Part shown: in pieces, positions 1-9,098 of the stretch
How positions within the stretch are numbered: the first letter of the stretch is position 1
Layout of the letters: every line of letters begins with the position of its first letter
NCBI RefSeq assembly: GCF_030286045.1
Contig: NZ_CP127390.1
Coordinates: 2,559,482 to 2,623,481, forward strand
DNA: 64,000 bases
Reading direction: 5' to 3'
DNA from: Propionimicrobium sp. PCR01-08-3
GTDB lineage: Bacteria; Actinomycetota; Actinomycetes; Propionibacteriales; Propionibacteriaceae
Position numbers and translations under genes: made by a program
The notes under the pieces: model-generated
Databases searched by the model: none
Seen by the model: only the letters and a program-made list of their open reading frames with translations
What the model was told of the DNA's origin: nothing

Positions 1-1
1 C

Positions 2-604
2 GGCTTCGGTGGGGTCGACGGTCTGATCGACTACCTGCGCGCTAGTGAGATGGACGCAGTAGTGGACGCGACTCACCCGTTCGCGGCGAGGATGACCGCC
101 AACGCCGCTCAGGCGTGCGTGGCGACCGGCACCCCGCTGCTGCGGTTCACCCGCCCGAGCTGGGCCGATCGTCCGGATGCCGATAGCTGGACGTGGGTGC
201 CCGATCATGCCGCAGCCGCACGAGCCGCAGCAAAGGCCAGAGGCCGGATCTTGCTCACCGTAGGACGCCAGCCGCTGCCCGCCTACGGCGGATTGCCCGA
301 CGTGCTGGCAAGAGTGGCCGAGTGGCAGGGCGACCCGATTCCCGCAGGCTTCCGGATTCTGGAATCTCGCGGCCCGTTCGATCTCGACGACGAGCTCGCC
401 CTGCTGCGTGATGAACAGATCACGATGCTGGTCAGCAAGGATTCCGGGGGCGACGACAATGCCGCCAAGTTGGACGCCGCCACGTCCCTCCGCATCCCGG
501 TGGTGATGATCGCTCGCCCGCCCCTGCCCGACGGAATCGAACAGGTTACCAGCGTCGATAAAGCAGTCGTTTGGGTGACGGCGGTAGGTGGCGGTCGGGC
601 TTAA
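2..604 (+). CDS. cobK: Precorrin-6A reductase, 5' end outside window
   Basis: This is the C-terminal part of CobK/CbiJ, which reduces the corrin ring precursor (precorrin-6A, or its cobalt form) with NADPH. The frame is open from base 2, so the start lies upstream; a methionine at 50 is internal. The conserved DATHPFA segment sits near the start of the visible part, and a late block reads VSKDSGG followed by AAKLDAA, where the family binds substrate and NADPH. The visible 200 residues match the last four fifths of a family of about 250. It is co-directional with cbiT downstream but separated from it by cobA on the other strand. The 231 bases after it contain nothing I can identify. Confidence 0.9.
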   Translation, partial: GFGGVDGLIDYLRASEMDAVVDATHPFAARMTANAAQACVATGTPLLRFTRPSWADRPDADSWTWVPDHAAAARAAAKARGRILLTVGRQPLPAYGGLPDVLARVAEWQGDPIPAGFRILESRGPFDLDDELALLRDEQITMLVSKDSGGDDNAAKLDAATSLRIPVVMIARPPLPDGIEQVTSVDKAVVWVTAVGGGRA

Positions 605-835
605 TTCTGCCCCGTTCGATGCTGATGTCCTTGTGCCACCGGCCCGGGCAACGCCATGGTCGCATCCGTGAGGTCGCGCCGCAACGGCTTGTGGTTTATC
701 AGCAGTTGCCGGAGTTTCCGCACGCCACGCGCGCCCGTCTCCACTTACTCTCATCAAGCAGGCGCCGGACAAAGATGACCTGCTGGCCCTGCTATCAAGA
801 CAAGCACTTATCACCATTCCGACCGATCGTTCTTC

Positions 836-1609
836 TCAATTCTGTGCTTCGTCCACCTGAACCGCCTGCGCCAGTTCAAGCTCGGCGACCGCGCCGATGA
901 TGGTGATCGCGGGCGGTGTCACTCCCGCCCGCACGGCCAGGCCGGCGAGTTCGCTGACCGGGGCGCGCAGCGTCCGCATCTGATCCGAGCCCGCGTTCAT
1001 CACGATCGCGGCGGGCGTCCGATCGTCCAGACCGGCACCGAGCAGTTCGGCGACGATCTCGGGCAGGTACTTGACCCCCATCAGGATGACCAGCGTGGTG
1101 CCGGTTGTGGCCATCGCTCGCCAGTTCAAAGACGAGCGCGGATCACCCGGCGGCACATGGCCGCTGACGATGGTGACCCCTTGTGCCAAGCCACGATGCG
1201 TCACCGGGATACCGGCCAGCGCGGGTGCTGCGATCGATGAGCTCACACCGGGAATCAGGCGCACCGGGACGCCTGCGGCCGCGCACTCCAGCGCCTCCTC
1301 GCCGCCGCGGCCGAACAAGAAGTTGTCGCCACCCTTGAACCGGACGACCTTCTTGCCGGCCAGGGCATGCTCGATGAGCATCGCATTGATGTCGTCCTGG
1401 GAGGTCTGCGGGCCGCGCGGAATCTTGCCCACATCGACCTTCTCGGCGTCCGGCCTGGCCTCGTCGAGCACCTCGAGGGGCGCCAGCCGGTCATAGATGA
1501 TGACGTCGGCCTGCTGGATGGCGCGCAGCCCACCGACGGTGATCAGGTCGGGGTCTCCGGGGCCTCCACCCACCAGGACGACCGTGCCGGGCTCAAGCGG
1601 TTGTAACAT
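836..1609 (-). CDS. cobA: Uroporphyrinogen-III C-methyltransferase
   Basis: SUMT adds methyl groups from SAM at C2 and C20... of the uroporphyrinogen III periphery (C2 and C7), giving precorrin-2, the branch point to cobalamin and siroheme. The 257-residue protein has the SAM-binding GGGPGDPDLIT at the N-terminus, KGGDNFLFGRGGEE where the family has GGDPFVFGRGGEE, and the later PGVSSSIAAPALAGIPVTHR block. The frame is open 17 codons further upstream, but the ATG at 1609 is preceded by AAGGAG at good spacing, so I start there. It is a single-domain enzyme without a CysG or HemD fusion. It is divergent from cbiT across 74 bases, which probably hold both promoters. Confidence 0.93.
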   Translation of the reverse strand: MLQPLEPGTVVLVGGGPGDPDLITVGGLRAIQQADVIIYDRLAPLEVLDEARPDAEKVDVGKIPRGPQTSQDDINAMLIEHALAGKKVVRFKGGDNFLFGRGGEEALECAAAGVPVRLIPGVSSSIAAPALAGIPVTHRGLAQGVTIVSGHVPPGDPRSSLNWRAMATTGTTLVILMGVKYLPEIVAELLGAGLDDRTPAAIVMNAGSDQMRTLRAPVSELAGLAVRAGVTPPAITIIGAVAELELAQAVQVDEAQN

Positions 1610-1683
1610 CTTTCTCCTTATCAGAGATAGTTCGGACAGGCCGTGGCCTGCTGCGGTCATCCAGGATCCGAAACGTCCTCGCC

Positions 1684-2334
1684 GTGAGCGAGCCTATCTG
1701 TGCAGCCGCCGAGCCGGTACCCTCGTGGGTTGTGAGCACATCTGAGCTTCCCACGCCCGCCGAGCTTGCCGAATGCAGCACGACTCCCGGACTGCCCGAC
1801 GAGGCGTTCGAGCACGACGGCCTGATCACCAAACGGCACGTGCGGGCGAGCGCGTTCGCGTTCCTGCGTCCGGCCGCGGGCGAGCTGATGTGGGATGTCG
1901 GGCTGGGCTCGGGGGCAATGGCCATCGAATGGTGCCGAGCCGCGCCTGGCGCGACGGCGATCGGCCTCGAACGCAAGGCGGAGCGCGCAGAACGGGCCGT
2001 CCGCAATATCGAACGCATGGTTCCCGGACGCGTCCAAGTAGTCATTGGTGAGGCATCGAAAACCCTGGCCGGCTTGCCCGCGCCGGATGCGATCTTCATC
2101 GGCGGAGGGGTCACCGACGGCGTGCTGGACGGCTGTTGGCAGGCTCTCAAGCCGGGCGGACGCATCGTCGCGCACGGGGTCACGCTCGACACCGAAGCAC
2201 TGCTGGCCGAGCGATACCGAACATACGGCGGCTCACTCACCCGGCTCGCGATCGAGAACGCCGAGCCGCTGGGCCGGTTCCTCAGCTGGACGCCTGCCCG
2301 CGCGGTCACCCAGTGGGCGTGCACCAAGCAATAG
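1684..2334 (+). CDS. cbiT: Precorrin-6Y/cobalt-precorrin C15 decarboxylating methyltransferase
   Basis: CbiT methylates C15 and decarboxylates the C12 acetate side chain of the corrin precursor using SAM. It corresponds to the C-terminal half of CobL. The Rossmann methyltransferase motif I is DVGLGSGAMAIEW near residue 75, preceded by the typical GLPDEAFEHDGLITKRHVR segment, and IFIGGG and LKPGGRIV follow as motifs IV and V. The GTG start at 1684 gives 216 residues, about 20 longer than usual, so a later start is possible. The partner C5-methyltransferase cbiE is encoded separately at 13.1 kb, so the two CobL activities are split in this genome. Confidence 0.9.
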   Translation: MSEPICAAAEPVPSWVVSTSELPTPAELAECSTTPGLPDEAFEHDGLITKRHVRASAFAFLRPAAGELMWDVGLGSGAMAIEWCRAAPGATAIGLERKAERAERAVRNIERMVPGRVQVVIGEASKTLAGLPAPDAIFIGGGVTDGVLDGCWQALKPGGRIVAHGVTLDTEALLAERYRTYGGSLTRLAIENAEPLGRFLSWTPARAVTQWACTKQ

Positions 2335-2383
2335 GCGAGACCAGTCCGGCTGGTACCTCTCGTCACCGGGAAAGTAGCTATCT

Positions 2384-3202
2384 TCACGGCCGGCGCAAAC
2401 CCCTGGTATCCAAAGCCGACACGATCTCGTCCATCGTCCGGGGGCAGGAGTCGAGCCCGAGCCGGATCGCGAGTTCGAGCTGCCAAGGCTGCCGCAAGTG
2501 AGCCTGGCTCACTAGCTCGGTGTCGGAGAGCATCGCGGTGATCGCGCCCTGATGCACCTGCCCGGCGGCGACGACCGCCGCCTCATCCGCCCACGACAAG
2601 GCGAAATCCACATCGTGGGTGGCCAACGCGATAGTGGTGCCACGGGCGGTCAGCCGTTCCAGTGCCGAGCGGACGTCTTCGACACCCGCCGGGTCGAGAC
2701 CCGCGGTCGGCTCGTCCAACAGCAGCACGTCCGGACGCATGGCCACCGCGCCCGCGATGGTCACGCGCTTGCGCTCGCCGTAGGACAGTTGATGGGTGGG
2801 ACGATCGGCCAGGTGGGTGATGCCCAGCAGATCGAGGGCCTCGTCCACCCGGGCGCGCGCCTCGTCCTCGGCGAGTCCGAGATTCAGCGGGCCGAAGGCG
2901 ACATCCTGGGTGACGTCCGCCGAGAACAACTGATCGTCCGGATCTTGCAGAACCAGCTGGACGCGCCGGCGGTGATCTCGCAAACCGTGCTTGTTGTGCT
3001 TGAGCCTGACACCGGCGAGCAGGATCTCGCCCGCGTCGGGCTTATGAGCTCCCGACAAGCAGCGCAACAACGTGGTCTTGCCGGAACCATTCGCGCCGAG
3101 CAGCGCCAGCCGGGTGCCAACCTCAAGTTCGCAGCAGGCCTGCTTCAAGACCGGCTGGGCTCCGGGATAGGACGCCACGATGTCATGTGCGGCGAGGATC
3201 AT
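2384..3202 (-). CDS. cbiO: Cobalt ECF transporter ATPase CbiO
   Basis: This is the ATP-hydrolysing subunit of the CbiMNQO energy-coupling-factor cobalt importer. The 272-residue protein has Walker [10 protein letters not shown] near residue 38, a Q-loop [11 protein letters not shown], signature [14 protein letters not shown], Walker [14 protein letters not shown], and the H-loop THD. The frame stays open far upstream, but that part overlaps cbiQ in another frame. The ATG at 3202 overlaps the cbiQ stop as ATGA and is preceded by GGAAGG. It is the last gene of the riboswitch-controlled cbiM-cbiN-cbiQ-cbiO operon. Confidence 0.95.
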   Translation of the reverse strand: MILAAHDIVASYPGAQPVLKQACCELEVGTRLALLGANGSGKTTLLRCLSGAHKPDAGEILLAGVRLKHNKHGLRDHRRRVQLVLQDPDDQLFSADVTQDVAFGPLNLGLAEDEARARVDEALDLLGITHLADRPTHQLSYGERKRVTIAGAVAMRPDVLLLDEPTAGLDPAGVEDVRSALERLTARGTTIALATHDVDFALSWADEAAVVAAGQVHQGAITAMLSDTELVSQAHLRQPWQLELAIRLGLDSCPRTMDEIVSALDTRGLRRP

Positions 3203-3981
3203 GAAAGAACCTTCCACAAGACTGTGATGAGCCAGATGCCTGCGATCAGCGCAGCAGAACGCACCAGGAACTTCGGGGAGGCGGGAAGCCTGCGCGGCAA
3301 CGTGACCAGGTCGCCTTCGATCCCCCGGGCGGCCAGGCCGTCGGTGAGCCGGCTCGCGCGATCCCAGGAGCGGATCAGCAAGGTGCCCATGGTGTTCGCC
3401 GCGGTGTCGAGGCGTCTCTTGAGTGGCCTCGGGCCTGCCGGGGCATTGCCCAGCCTGGCGACCTGCGCGGCGTGCATGGCGAGCGCGGTGTCGAGCAGCA
3501 CGAACAGCAGCCGGTAAATGAGCGATGCCACTTCGACCAGCGGCCCGGGTATGCCCTTCTGCCGGCACCAGCCGAGCAGGTCGACCATCGGGGTCGTGGT
3601 GGCCAGTAACAGCACCGCCAAGGTACCCGCCGATGACCGGGCGAACAGCTGCAATGCGGTCAGCGCCGAGGCCTGGTTCATCGAGAGCGGGCCCAGCGCG
3701 AACCAGGCGTCCGAGGGAGGGGTGCCGACCATGATGCCCACCGAGATCGAACCGATCAGGATGAAGACCAGCGGTGCACTGAACGCGATGGCCAATGTGC
3801 GAACCGGGATGCGTGCCGGACCGAGCGCCGAGACCACCGAGGCCAGCGCGACCGACGGCGCGGTGGGCCACGCCGGAGCGATCAGGGCCGTGAGAATCAG
3901 CCCGATGCCGAGCAGCAGCTTCTCGCCGACCCTGATGTGCCGCCACGGGGCTGCCCAGGCGGCATCATCGAGAGCGATCAT
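3199..3981 (-). CDS. cbiQ: Cobalt ECF transporter transmembrane protein CbiQ
   Basis: CbiQ is the T-component that couples CbiO ATP hydrolysis to the CbiM substrate-binding subunit. The 260-residue protein has several hydrophobic segments, for example around residues 25-60, 68-85 and 235-255. The cytoplasmic coupling region reads [20 protein letters not shown] near residue 205, containing the A-R-G motif that contacts the ATPase. It starts five bases after cbiN and its stop overlaps the cbiO start, so translation is probably coupled. Length and position fit the family well. Confidence 0.93.
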   Translation of the reverse strand: MIALDDAAWAAPWRHIRVGEKLLLGIGLILTALIAPAWPTAPSVALASVVSALGPARIPVRTLAIAFSAPLVFILIGSISVGIMVGTPPSDAWFALGPLSMNQASALTALQLFARSSAGTLAVLLLATTTPMVDLLGWCRQKGIPGPLVEVASLIYRLLFVLLDTALAMHAAQVARLGNAPAGPRPLKRRLDTAANTMGTLLIRSWDRASRLTDGLAARGIEGDLVTLPRRLPASPKFLVRSAALIAGIWLITVLWKVLS

Positions 3982-3986
3982 TGGAG

Positions 3987-4382
3987 CTATTCGACGGCCG
4001 GGGCCGGTTCGTCCTCGTGGGTTGGATCGGAATGAATCGCATCGGATGCCGGTGATGTGGACGCAGCACCTGCGCCCGCAAGCTCTTCTTTCTGCTTGGC
4101 GCGGCCACGCAGGTTGCCGAGCGCGAAACCGACGATGCCGGCGCCGAGGGCAGCCTGCAGAGCGAACAGCCCAGACTCGATCTCGCCCGAACCGGGCTCG
4201 AAGATCGGCTGGAACCAGGGTTCGGCGCCCTCATCCTCCAGAGTCTCCGAGACGATCGAGTCGGTACCGGCGAAGCTCTCTTCGTCCCCACTCGGCTTGG
4301 GAGCCATGACGAACGAGATCACGAAAATGGCGACAATCGCCGCGAGCAGGCCGAAGGTGATCCAGGGGTTCTTCTTAAGCAT
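3987..4382 (-). CDS. cbiN: Cobalt transport protein CbiN
   Basis: CbiN is the small auxiliary membrane subunit needed for metal insertion into CbiM. The protein has an N-terminal membrane segment (about residues 7-26, ending in [10 protein letters not shown]), an extracytoplasmic part with [12 protein letters not shown] and [16 protein letters not shown], and a second membrane segment near residues 70-90. I choose the ATG at 4382, which overlaps the end of cbiM by eight bases; the frame is open upstream but lies inside cbiM. At 131 residues it is longer than the usual 100 or so because of an acidic, alanine-rich C-terminal tail. Confidence 0.9.
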   Translation of the reverse strand: MLKKNPWITFGLLAAIVAIFVISFVMAPKPSGDEESFAGTDSIVSETLEDEGAEPWFQPIFEPGSGEIESGLFALQAALGAGIVGFALGNLRGRAKQKEELAGAGAASTSPASDAIHSDPTHEDEPAPAVE

Positions 4383-5097
4383 GGGTGGACTCCTCTGCCT
4401 CGAGGAGGCTGCCGGCCTTGGCAGTATCGGTCGTCTCGGGCTTGGGCGTGAGAAGGCCGCGGCGCTCCAGTTCGGGACGCACCACACCGGCCAGGAAGCG
4501 GAACAACAGCACCCCGACGAAGCCCTCGGCGATCGCCAGCGGAATCTGCGTGATGGCGAAGACGCTCAGGAACTTCGCCACCGCACCACCGAAGCCGGAG
4601 ACCGGATCGGGGTGGGCGATGGCCAGCTGCACCGAGGTGACACAGTAGGTGCTCAGATCAGCAAAGAACATGGCCGCGAAGATCGCCACCGATGGCCCGA
4701 GCTTGCGGCAGAGCTTGTAGGCGCCGTAACCGATCCAGGGTCCCGCGATCGCCATCGAGAAGACGTTCGCGCCCAGCGTGGTGATGCCGTCATGGGCCAG
4801 CAGCAGCGCCTGGAAGAGCAACACCACCGTGCCCAAGAAGGCCATCACCGGCGGTTTGAAGAGGACGGCGCCCACGCCCGTGCCGGTGGGATGCGAGGAG
4901 GAACCGGTGACCGAAGGCAGCTTGATGGCCGACAGCACGAAGGTGAAGGCGCCCGCGACGGCCAGCAGCATCTTGTTCTCGGTCGATTCGCGGGCCTCTT
5001 TGAGGACACAACGTGCGCCATGAATGACGAAGGGGGCGGCTGCCACATACCAGGCAGCGCATTGAAGTGGAGGCAGAAAGCCTTCGGCGATATGCAC
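4375..5097 (-). CDS. cbiM: Cobalt ECF transporter substrate-binding membrane protein CbiM
   Basis: CbiM is the metal-binding S-component of the cobalt importer. The mature N-terminus begins with HIAEGFLPP, and family knowledge places the Met-His start in the Co(II) site. That identifies the GTG at 5097 as the start; AAAAGGAGAGATTCC lies just upstream. The 240-residue protein then shows the conserved [18 protein letters not shown] loop and [12 protein letters not shown], with about seven membrane spans. It is the first gene of cbiMNQO, directly below a cobalamin riboswitch, so cobalt uptake should be shut down when cobalamin is plentiful. Confidence 0.95.
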   Translation of the reverse strand: MHIAEGFLPPLQCAAWYVAAAPFVIHGARCVLKEARESTENKMLLAVAGAFTFVLSAIKLPSVTGSSSHPTGTGVGAVLFKPPVMAFLGTVVLLFQALLLAHDGITTLGANVFSMAIAGPWIGYGAYKLCRKLGPSVAIFAAMFFADLSTYCVTSVQLAIAHPDPVSGFGGAVAKFLSVFAITQIPLAIAEGFVGVLLFRFLAGVVRPELERRGLLTPKPETTDTAKAGSLLEAEESTHA

Positions 5098-5144
5098 GGA
5101 ATCTCTCCTTTTGAGATGACGCGTCCCAACAATTCGATGAAGCA

Positions 5145-5250
5145 CATCAAGACGAGTCTCTGACTCTCGTTCGGATAGAACGTTCACAGTGGCGCGACCG
5201 TGCTGGATCTTCCCAGCTTCCTCGTTACTTGACGCATATGCGATTCTAGG
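5145..5250 (-). promoter_or_regulatory. Cobalamin riboswitch upstream of cbiM
   Basis: Read on the minus strand, the leader between the divergent cbiC and cbiM genes contains GAGGAAGCTGGGAAGATCC, then AGCACGGTCGCGCCACTGTG, then AGAGTCAGAGACTCG. These match the conserved core and the B12 box (GCCACTG, complement at 5186-5193) of AdoCbl riboswitches. The exact ends are estimated. It lies 50-150 bases before the cbiM start, as expected for control of the cobalt importer by its pathway product. Confidence 0.85.
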
Positions 5251-5283
5251 ACACGACGTTTCGAGGCGACGAGGGGACCCCTA

Positions 5284-5940
5284 GTGAGCGTGACCTACGA
5301 GTATCTGACCGACGCAGCGGCAATCTATGACGAATCGTTCGCCACCATCCGCCGCGAAGCCGATCTGACGCGATTCCCCGACGATGTCGCGAAGGTCGTC
5401 GTCCGGATGATTCATGCCGCCGCTCAGACCGATCTGCCCGCAGATATCGCTTTCACGCCCGGGATCGTGTCGAGTGCCCGTGAGGCGCTGTGGAATGGTG
5501 CGCCCATCTTCTGCGATTCGACGATGACCGCCACCGGCATCATCCGTTCCCGACTGCCCAAGCAGAACGAGGTCGTCTGCCATCTCGGCGATCCCCGGCT
5601 GGCCGAGATGGCGAAAGAGCTCGGCACCACGAAGACGGCCGCGGCCGTCGATTTGTGGCTGCCGCGGCTGGATGGTGCGGTGGTTGCGATCGGAAACGCC
5701 CCCACCGCGTTGTTCCGGCTTCTTGAGGTGGTGCGCGACACTGGAGTGAAGCCCGCCGGAGTGATCGGGATTCCGGTCGGATTCGTCGGTGCCGCCGAGT
5801 CGAAGCAGGCGTTGATCGACAACCCGTTCGGGCTCGAATACCTGGTCTTGGCCGGACGCCGGGGTGGCTCTGCGATCACCGTTGCCGCCGTCAACGCCAT
5901 CGCCAGCACCGACGAACGGACGAACAAGGTTCAGGCCTGA
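5284..5940 (+). CDS. cbiC: Precorrin-8X methylmutase
   Basis: CbiC/CobH moves the methyl group from C11 to C12, making hydrogenobyrinic acid or its cobalt form, cobyrinate. The 218-residue protein contains the family's RMIHAAAQTD segment, where the catalytic histidine lies (about residue 43), DSTMTATGI, the LGDPRLAEMA block, and GIPVGFVGAAESKQAL. The GTG start at 5284 follows GAGGGG at nine bases. It is divergent from cbiM across 186 bases that hold the cbiM riboswitch on the opposite strand. Confidence 0.95.
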   Translation: MSVTYEYLTDAAAIYDESFATIRREADLTRFPDDVAKVVVRMIHAAAQTDLPADIAFTPGIVSSAREALWNGAPIFCDSTMTATGIIRSRLPKQNEVVCHLGDPRLAEMAKELGTTKTAAAVDLWLPRLDGAVVAIGNAPTALFRLLEVVRDTGVKPAGVIGIPVGFVGAAESKQALIDNPFGLEYLVLAGRRGGSAITVAAVNAIASTDERTNKVQA

Positions 5941-6002
5941 ACCTCAGTCTGCCGATTTCCGCCTGCTGCGCATCCCTGCGCAGCACAGTCGACTGAGACG
6001 AG

Positions 6003-6028
6003 AGGAGAGCAAGCTTGCTTGTTCTCCT
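6003..6028 (+). terminator. Hairpin after cbiC
   Basis: A 12-base-pair stem (AGGAGAGCAAGC with GCTTGTTCTCCT, one G-T pair) with a two-base TT loop lies 63 bases after the cbiC stop. No clean T-run follows, so it may be a terminator or an extragenic palindrome like those at 8.9 kb, which share the CTTG centre. Confidence 0.45.
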
Positions 6029-6110
6029 GAGGCGATTGAGGCTGTTGACGAACGAAGTGAGGAGCACGCTTGCTGGGCCCAGCCCAGGGCGCGGCGGCCC
6101 CGCTGTGCAA

Positions 6111-6698
6111 TCAGACGTCGCTTCGATCCTCGGCCTTCTGATGCACGCGGTCTATGACCAGCAATGTGCCGATGACCGCCAGCCGCACCTCGGGTGGGGC
6201 CTGCGGGTCAATGCTCACCGAGTAGGCCGAGTTTTCCGCAAGTGACGACCCTAATGCGCGCGTCGTTCTACGGATCCAGGCCGCCACCGTTTCAGGGGCG
6301 CGGATCTCGAACTGGCTGGCCAAACTATCGGCGTCCACCTCGAGAACCAGCCCACTGGCCATCGCGACCTTGAGCCTGACGTTCAGGAGGCTGAGTTTCT
6401 TGGTGGCTGTGGCCAACCGCTCCCCGTTGGGCAGGGTGAAACGGTATTTGTCGGGGCCGACACCTACCGGGTCACTGATGTGCAGTAGTGGTGTGCCGTC
6501 CGCATCGATCAAGTCGAATTCGCGGCTACCTGCCACGAATCGCACGGCGTTGGGCCCGACCGTGCTGATCTTTCCGATCTGACGGCCGCCTTCACCGACC
6601 GCGAAGAAGTCGAAGTCGTTGGAGATGAGTTCCGTCGTCTCCTTGACCGTGAACATGGTGTAGTCGAGCAGAGACCGCGCGTCCGGATCAGCATTCAT
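6111..6698 (-). CDS. LURP-one-related / Tubby-like domain protein
   Basis: This 195-residue soluble protein resembles the LURP-one/scramblase-like Tubby C-terminal fold family. Alternating beta-strand segments such as GRQIGKISTVGPNAVRFV, FDLIDADGTPLLHISDP and LRLKVAMASGLVLEVDADS fit a beta-barrel around a central helix, and QFEIRAPETVAAWIRRT near residue 130 fits that helix. The cellular role of bacterial members is poorly known and I do not assign one. It is co-directional with, and 42 bases after, the ArsB/NhaD permease. Confidence 0.6.
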   Translation of the reverse strand: MNADPDARSLLDYTMFTVKETTELISNDFDFFAVGEGGRQIGKISTVGPNAVRFVAGSREFDLIDADGTPLLHISDPVGVGPDKYRFTLPNGERLATATKKLSLLNVRLKVAMASGLVLEVDADSLASQFEIRAPETVAAWIRRTTRALGSSLAENSAYSVSIDPQAPPEVRLAVIGTLLVIDRVHQKAEDRSDV

Positions 6699-6740
6699 GG
6701 TTCCCCATTCTTGCGCGCGGGGGTCAGGGCATCGATCGGC

Positions 6741-8036
6741 CTACACGAAGGCGATGTAACGCAGGTAGACGTAGATCCAGGCGATCACGCAGCTGAAGAC
6801 GGTGGTGATGATGCCGTATTTGGTGAAATGCCAGAACGAGATCTTATGACCGGCGCGGGCGGCGAGCCCGATACCGACGACATTTGCACTGGCTGCCACG
6901 GCGGTACCGTTTCCTCCAAAATCAGCGCCCAATGCGAATGCCCACCACAGGTAACTACCATCATGGAAATCGGCCCCATAGTTGACCAGAACGTCGACGA
7001 TCGGGGCCATGGTGGCCGCATAGGGAATGTTGTCGAAGAATGCGCCCAGTGCCGCAGAACCGAATAGCAGCGTGCCCGCAGCAAGCGTGTAATCGTGCCC
7101 GACCGCGCCGATTGCCCACTGTCCGATCGCCTCGATGACGCCTGTATTGACCAGGCCGCCGACCATGATGAACAGACCGGCGAAGAAGACCAGAGTGGGC
7201 CACTCGACCTCGCCGATGATGTCCTTGATGTCGGTATCGGTCACCAGCACCATCACCAAGGCACCGATCAGCGCGATGATCGACGGCGCGATGTGCAACA
7301 CCGAGTGCAAGGTAAACCCGACGATGACAAGCCCCAATACCACCAGGCTCGTGACCAGGGTCCGCACATCGGTGATGGCGCGGCGCTCGTTCATGGCCAT
7401 AACCGAGTCAACGTATTCAGGATTAAAGTGAAACTCCTTGCGGAACATCACCCTGGTGAGCAACACGAAAAGCGCGAACGTGATGACCACGATCGGTGTC
7501 ATATGGACGATGAAGTCGTTGAATGTCAGATTCGCCCTATTAGCGATGATGATATTCGGCGGATCGCCGATAAGCGTAGCGGCGCCGCCGATATTCGAGG
7601 CGAGAATTTCGGCGATGATGTAGGGCTGCGCCGGAATGTGCAATCTATTGCAGACGACGATGGTGACGGGCACCACCAGCATGATGATGGTCACATTGTC
7701 GAGAATCGGGGAAGCGATAGCAGTGATCAACATGAGCATCACCATCAATCGGTAGGGATGCCCCTTGGATTTCTTAGCCGCCCAGACCCCGAGGAATTCA
7801 AATACGCCGGTTTGCCTGAGCACGCCGACGATGATCATCATGCCCATCAGCAGGAAGATGACATCCCACTCGATGCCGACCTCGTGCGAATAGAAGACCT
7901 CGTTGCCGGGCGCGACCCCGGTGACGATCATCAGCGCCGAGGCGACCAGCACCACCAGAACCTTGCTGATCTTCTCGGAGGCGATCATCACGAAGGCGGC
8001 AACGAAAATGCCGAGGGCAAGGAATTCGTGCATCAT
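6741..8036 (-). CDS. ArsB/NhaD-type ion permease
   Basis: A 431-residue membrane protein of the ion transporter superfamily, close to NhaD Na+/H+ antiporters and ArsB-like permeases. The halves carry the diagnostic repeats SPILDNVTIIMLVVPV with IGGAATLIGDPPNIIIA, and AALGAFFDNIPYAATMAPIV with GADFGGNGTAVAASANVVGIG; these re-entrant segments form the ion path. It has about 11-12 membrane spans. ATGATG at 8036/8033 gives two possible starts, preceded by GGGAG. The substrate (Na+, arsenite or organic anion) cannot be read from the sequence; no ArsR or ArsC neighbour supports an arsenic role. Confidence 0.8.
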   Translation of the reverse strand: MMHEFLALGIFVAAFVMIASEKISKVLVVLVASALMIVTGVAPGNEVFYSHEVGIEWDVIFLLMGMMIIVGVLRQTGVFEFLGVWAAKKSKGHPYRLMVMLMLITAIASPILDNVTIIMLVVPVTIVVCNRLHIPAQPYIIAEILASNIGGAATLIGDPPNIIIANRANLTFNDFIVHMTPIVVITFALFVLLTRVMFRKEFHFNPEYVDSVMAMNERRAITDVRTLVTSLVVLGLVIVGFTLHSVLHIAPSIIALIGALVMVLVTDTDIKDIIGEVEWPTLVFFAGLFIMVGGLVNTGVIEAIGQWAIGAVGHDYTLAAGTLLFGSAALGAFFDNIPYAATMAPIVDVLVNYGADFHDGSYLWWAFALGADFGGNGTAVAASANVVGIGLAARAGHKISFWHFTKYGIITTVFSCVIAWIYVYLRYIAFV

Positions 8037-8121
8037 AGGCGGGTCACTCCCATCCCCACCTCGCGCACACGGCCATCAACCCGACTCGTTGATGACCACG
8101 CCGCGCGCGTCCTCGCTTTGC

Positions 8122-8150
8122 GCGCCCGAAGTATGAAGCATTTCGGGCGC
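8122..8150 (-). terminator. Hairpin between the permease and CBS genes
   Basis: GCGCCCGAA pairs perfectly with TTCGGGCGC around an 11-base loop, 92 bases after the end of the minus-strand CBS gene and before the permease start. It could terminate the CBS transcript or belong to the permease leader. There is no convincing T-run. Confidence 0.4.
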
Positions 8151-8241
8151 GGCAACATGGTCGACGACTGACGTCGCGGGGATCCGGCCAGCAGTGAGGG
8201 GCACGAGGACGCGGGCCACGCGTCCGGAGCGAGGACGCGGG

Positions 8242-8691
8242 TTACACGTAGGGCAACGCGACCGCGGCCAGCAGCCCGTTCAACGTGATGCACCCCGTCA
8301 GCTTGCCGGTCTCGTCCACCACCGCGATGAGCGGAGTGCGCGACTTCGACATGGCGATGACAACGTCGAGCACTGTGGCATCGGTGCGCACCTTGGTGAA
8401 TTTCGGCTCGTCGGGTTCGAGACACTCCCCGAGAGACCGGGTGCCCATGTCCGACCAGAATTGATCGGCCGAGGCCTCGTCGATGGTGCGCGCCAGCGCG
8501 GAGTCGTCGAGATACTGGGAGACCATCAATCGCAGCACCTGGGCATCGGCCAGCACGTAGCGCGGCTTGTCGTCCCAATCTGTGACCACGAGGCCCGGCA
8601 GGCCCTCGTTGACCATGATCTTCACGGCGCGCGAAACCGGATCGCCCACCCTGACCGGGGGCAGCTTGATAGCCAGATCTTTTGCCTTCAT
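8242..8691 (-). CDS. CBS-domain pair protein
   Basis: A standalone 149-residue protein made of two CBS motifs. The first runs over about residues 5-55 (LPPVRVGDPVSRAVKIMV, then GLPGLVVTDWDDKPRYVLA); the second is near residues 97-145 (FTKVRTDATVLDVVIAMS, then TPLIAVVDETGKLTGCI). Such Bateman modules bind adenosine nucleotides or SAM and regulate partner proteins. The start at 8691 is chosen over 8727 because AAAGGA precedes it. The upstream position relative to the ion permease on the same strand suggests it might sense for that transporter, but that is inference. Confidence 0.8.
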   Translation of the reverse strand: MKAKDLAIKLPPVRVGDPVSRAVKIMVNEGLPGLVVTDWDDKPRYVLADAQVLRLMVSQYLDDSALARTIDEASADQFWSDMGTRSLGECLEPDEPKFTKVRTDATVLDVVIAMSKSRTPLIAVVDETGKLTGCITLNGLLAAVALPYV

Positions 8692-9098
8692 GGCAGCTTT
8701 CCTTTGTCCACAAGAACGAAGCGACAAACATAGATGAGGCTAGCAAGCCTGACATTGATTTGGGTCCCCTCCCCACCGAACGCTGACGACACCTTTGGCG
8801 CGGCAGGTACAGGTTAGCGGAAAAGTCGCATTCCCCGCTAGTGAGGATGCCTCAGTATGAGAGAGAGCGAGCAGCCGAACTTGTTCGAGCTGCCAGTCCA
8901 ACGAAGTAGTTGCAGCACGAAGCGCGAACAGTACGACGACGAGGTTCGAGCGCAATCGAGCTTGCTCGAATTGCCGAGGACGAGGAAGGCGTCGTAGGCG
9001 TGAAACGCCGAATACGATTAAGGCCGAGCGCAATCGACCTCGCCCACCATTCGGTGAGTGCAGGCGCTACAGCACGAGACGGTGGACCGGTCGCTGGA
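8692..9098. other. Gene-poor 407-base spacer with palindromes
   Basis: No credible gene is visible between cobF and the CBS gene. The spacer carries two small hairpins sharing an ACTTG/GCTTG centre: 8871-8893 (GCAGCCGAAC with GTTCGAGCTGC) and 8952-8974 (GCAATCGAGC with GCTCGAATTGC). Open frames crossing it have no family features. The hairpins resemble short extragenic palindromes, and related sequence recurs near 6.0 kb and 26.1 kb. Confidence 0.5.

Noticed and set aside
571-900. Plus-strand ORF of 109 codons after cobK
   Set aside because: It overlaps the ends of cobK and cobA, has an irregular composition and no domain; the spacer appears non-coding.
7095-8171. Long plus-strand ORF of 358 codons opposite the ArsB/NhaD permease
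   Set aside because: Its translation is an Asp/His/Gln-rich shadow of the conserved membrane protein on the other strand and shows no family features.
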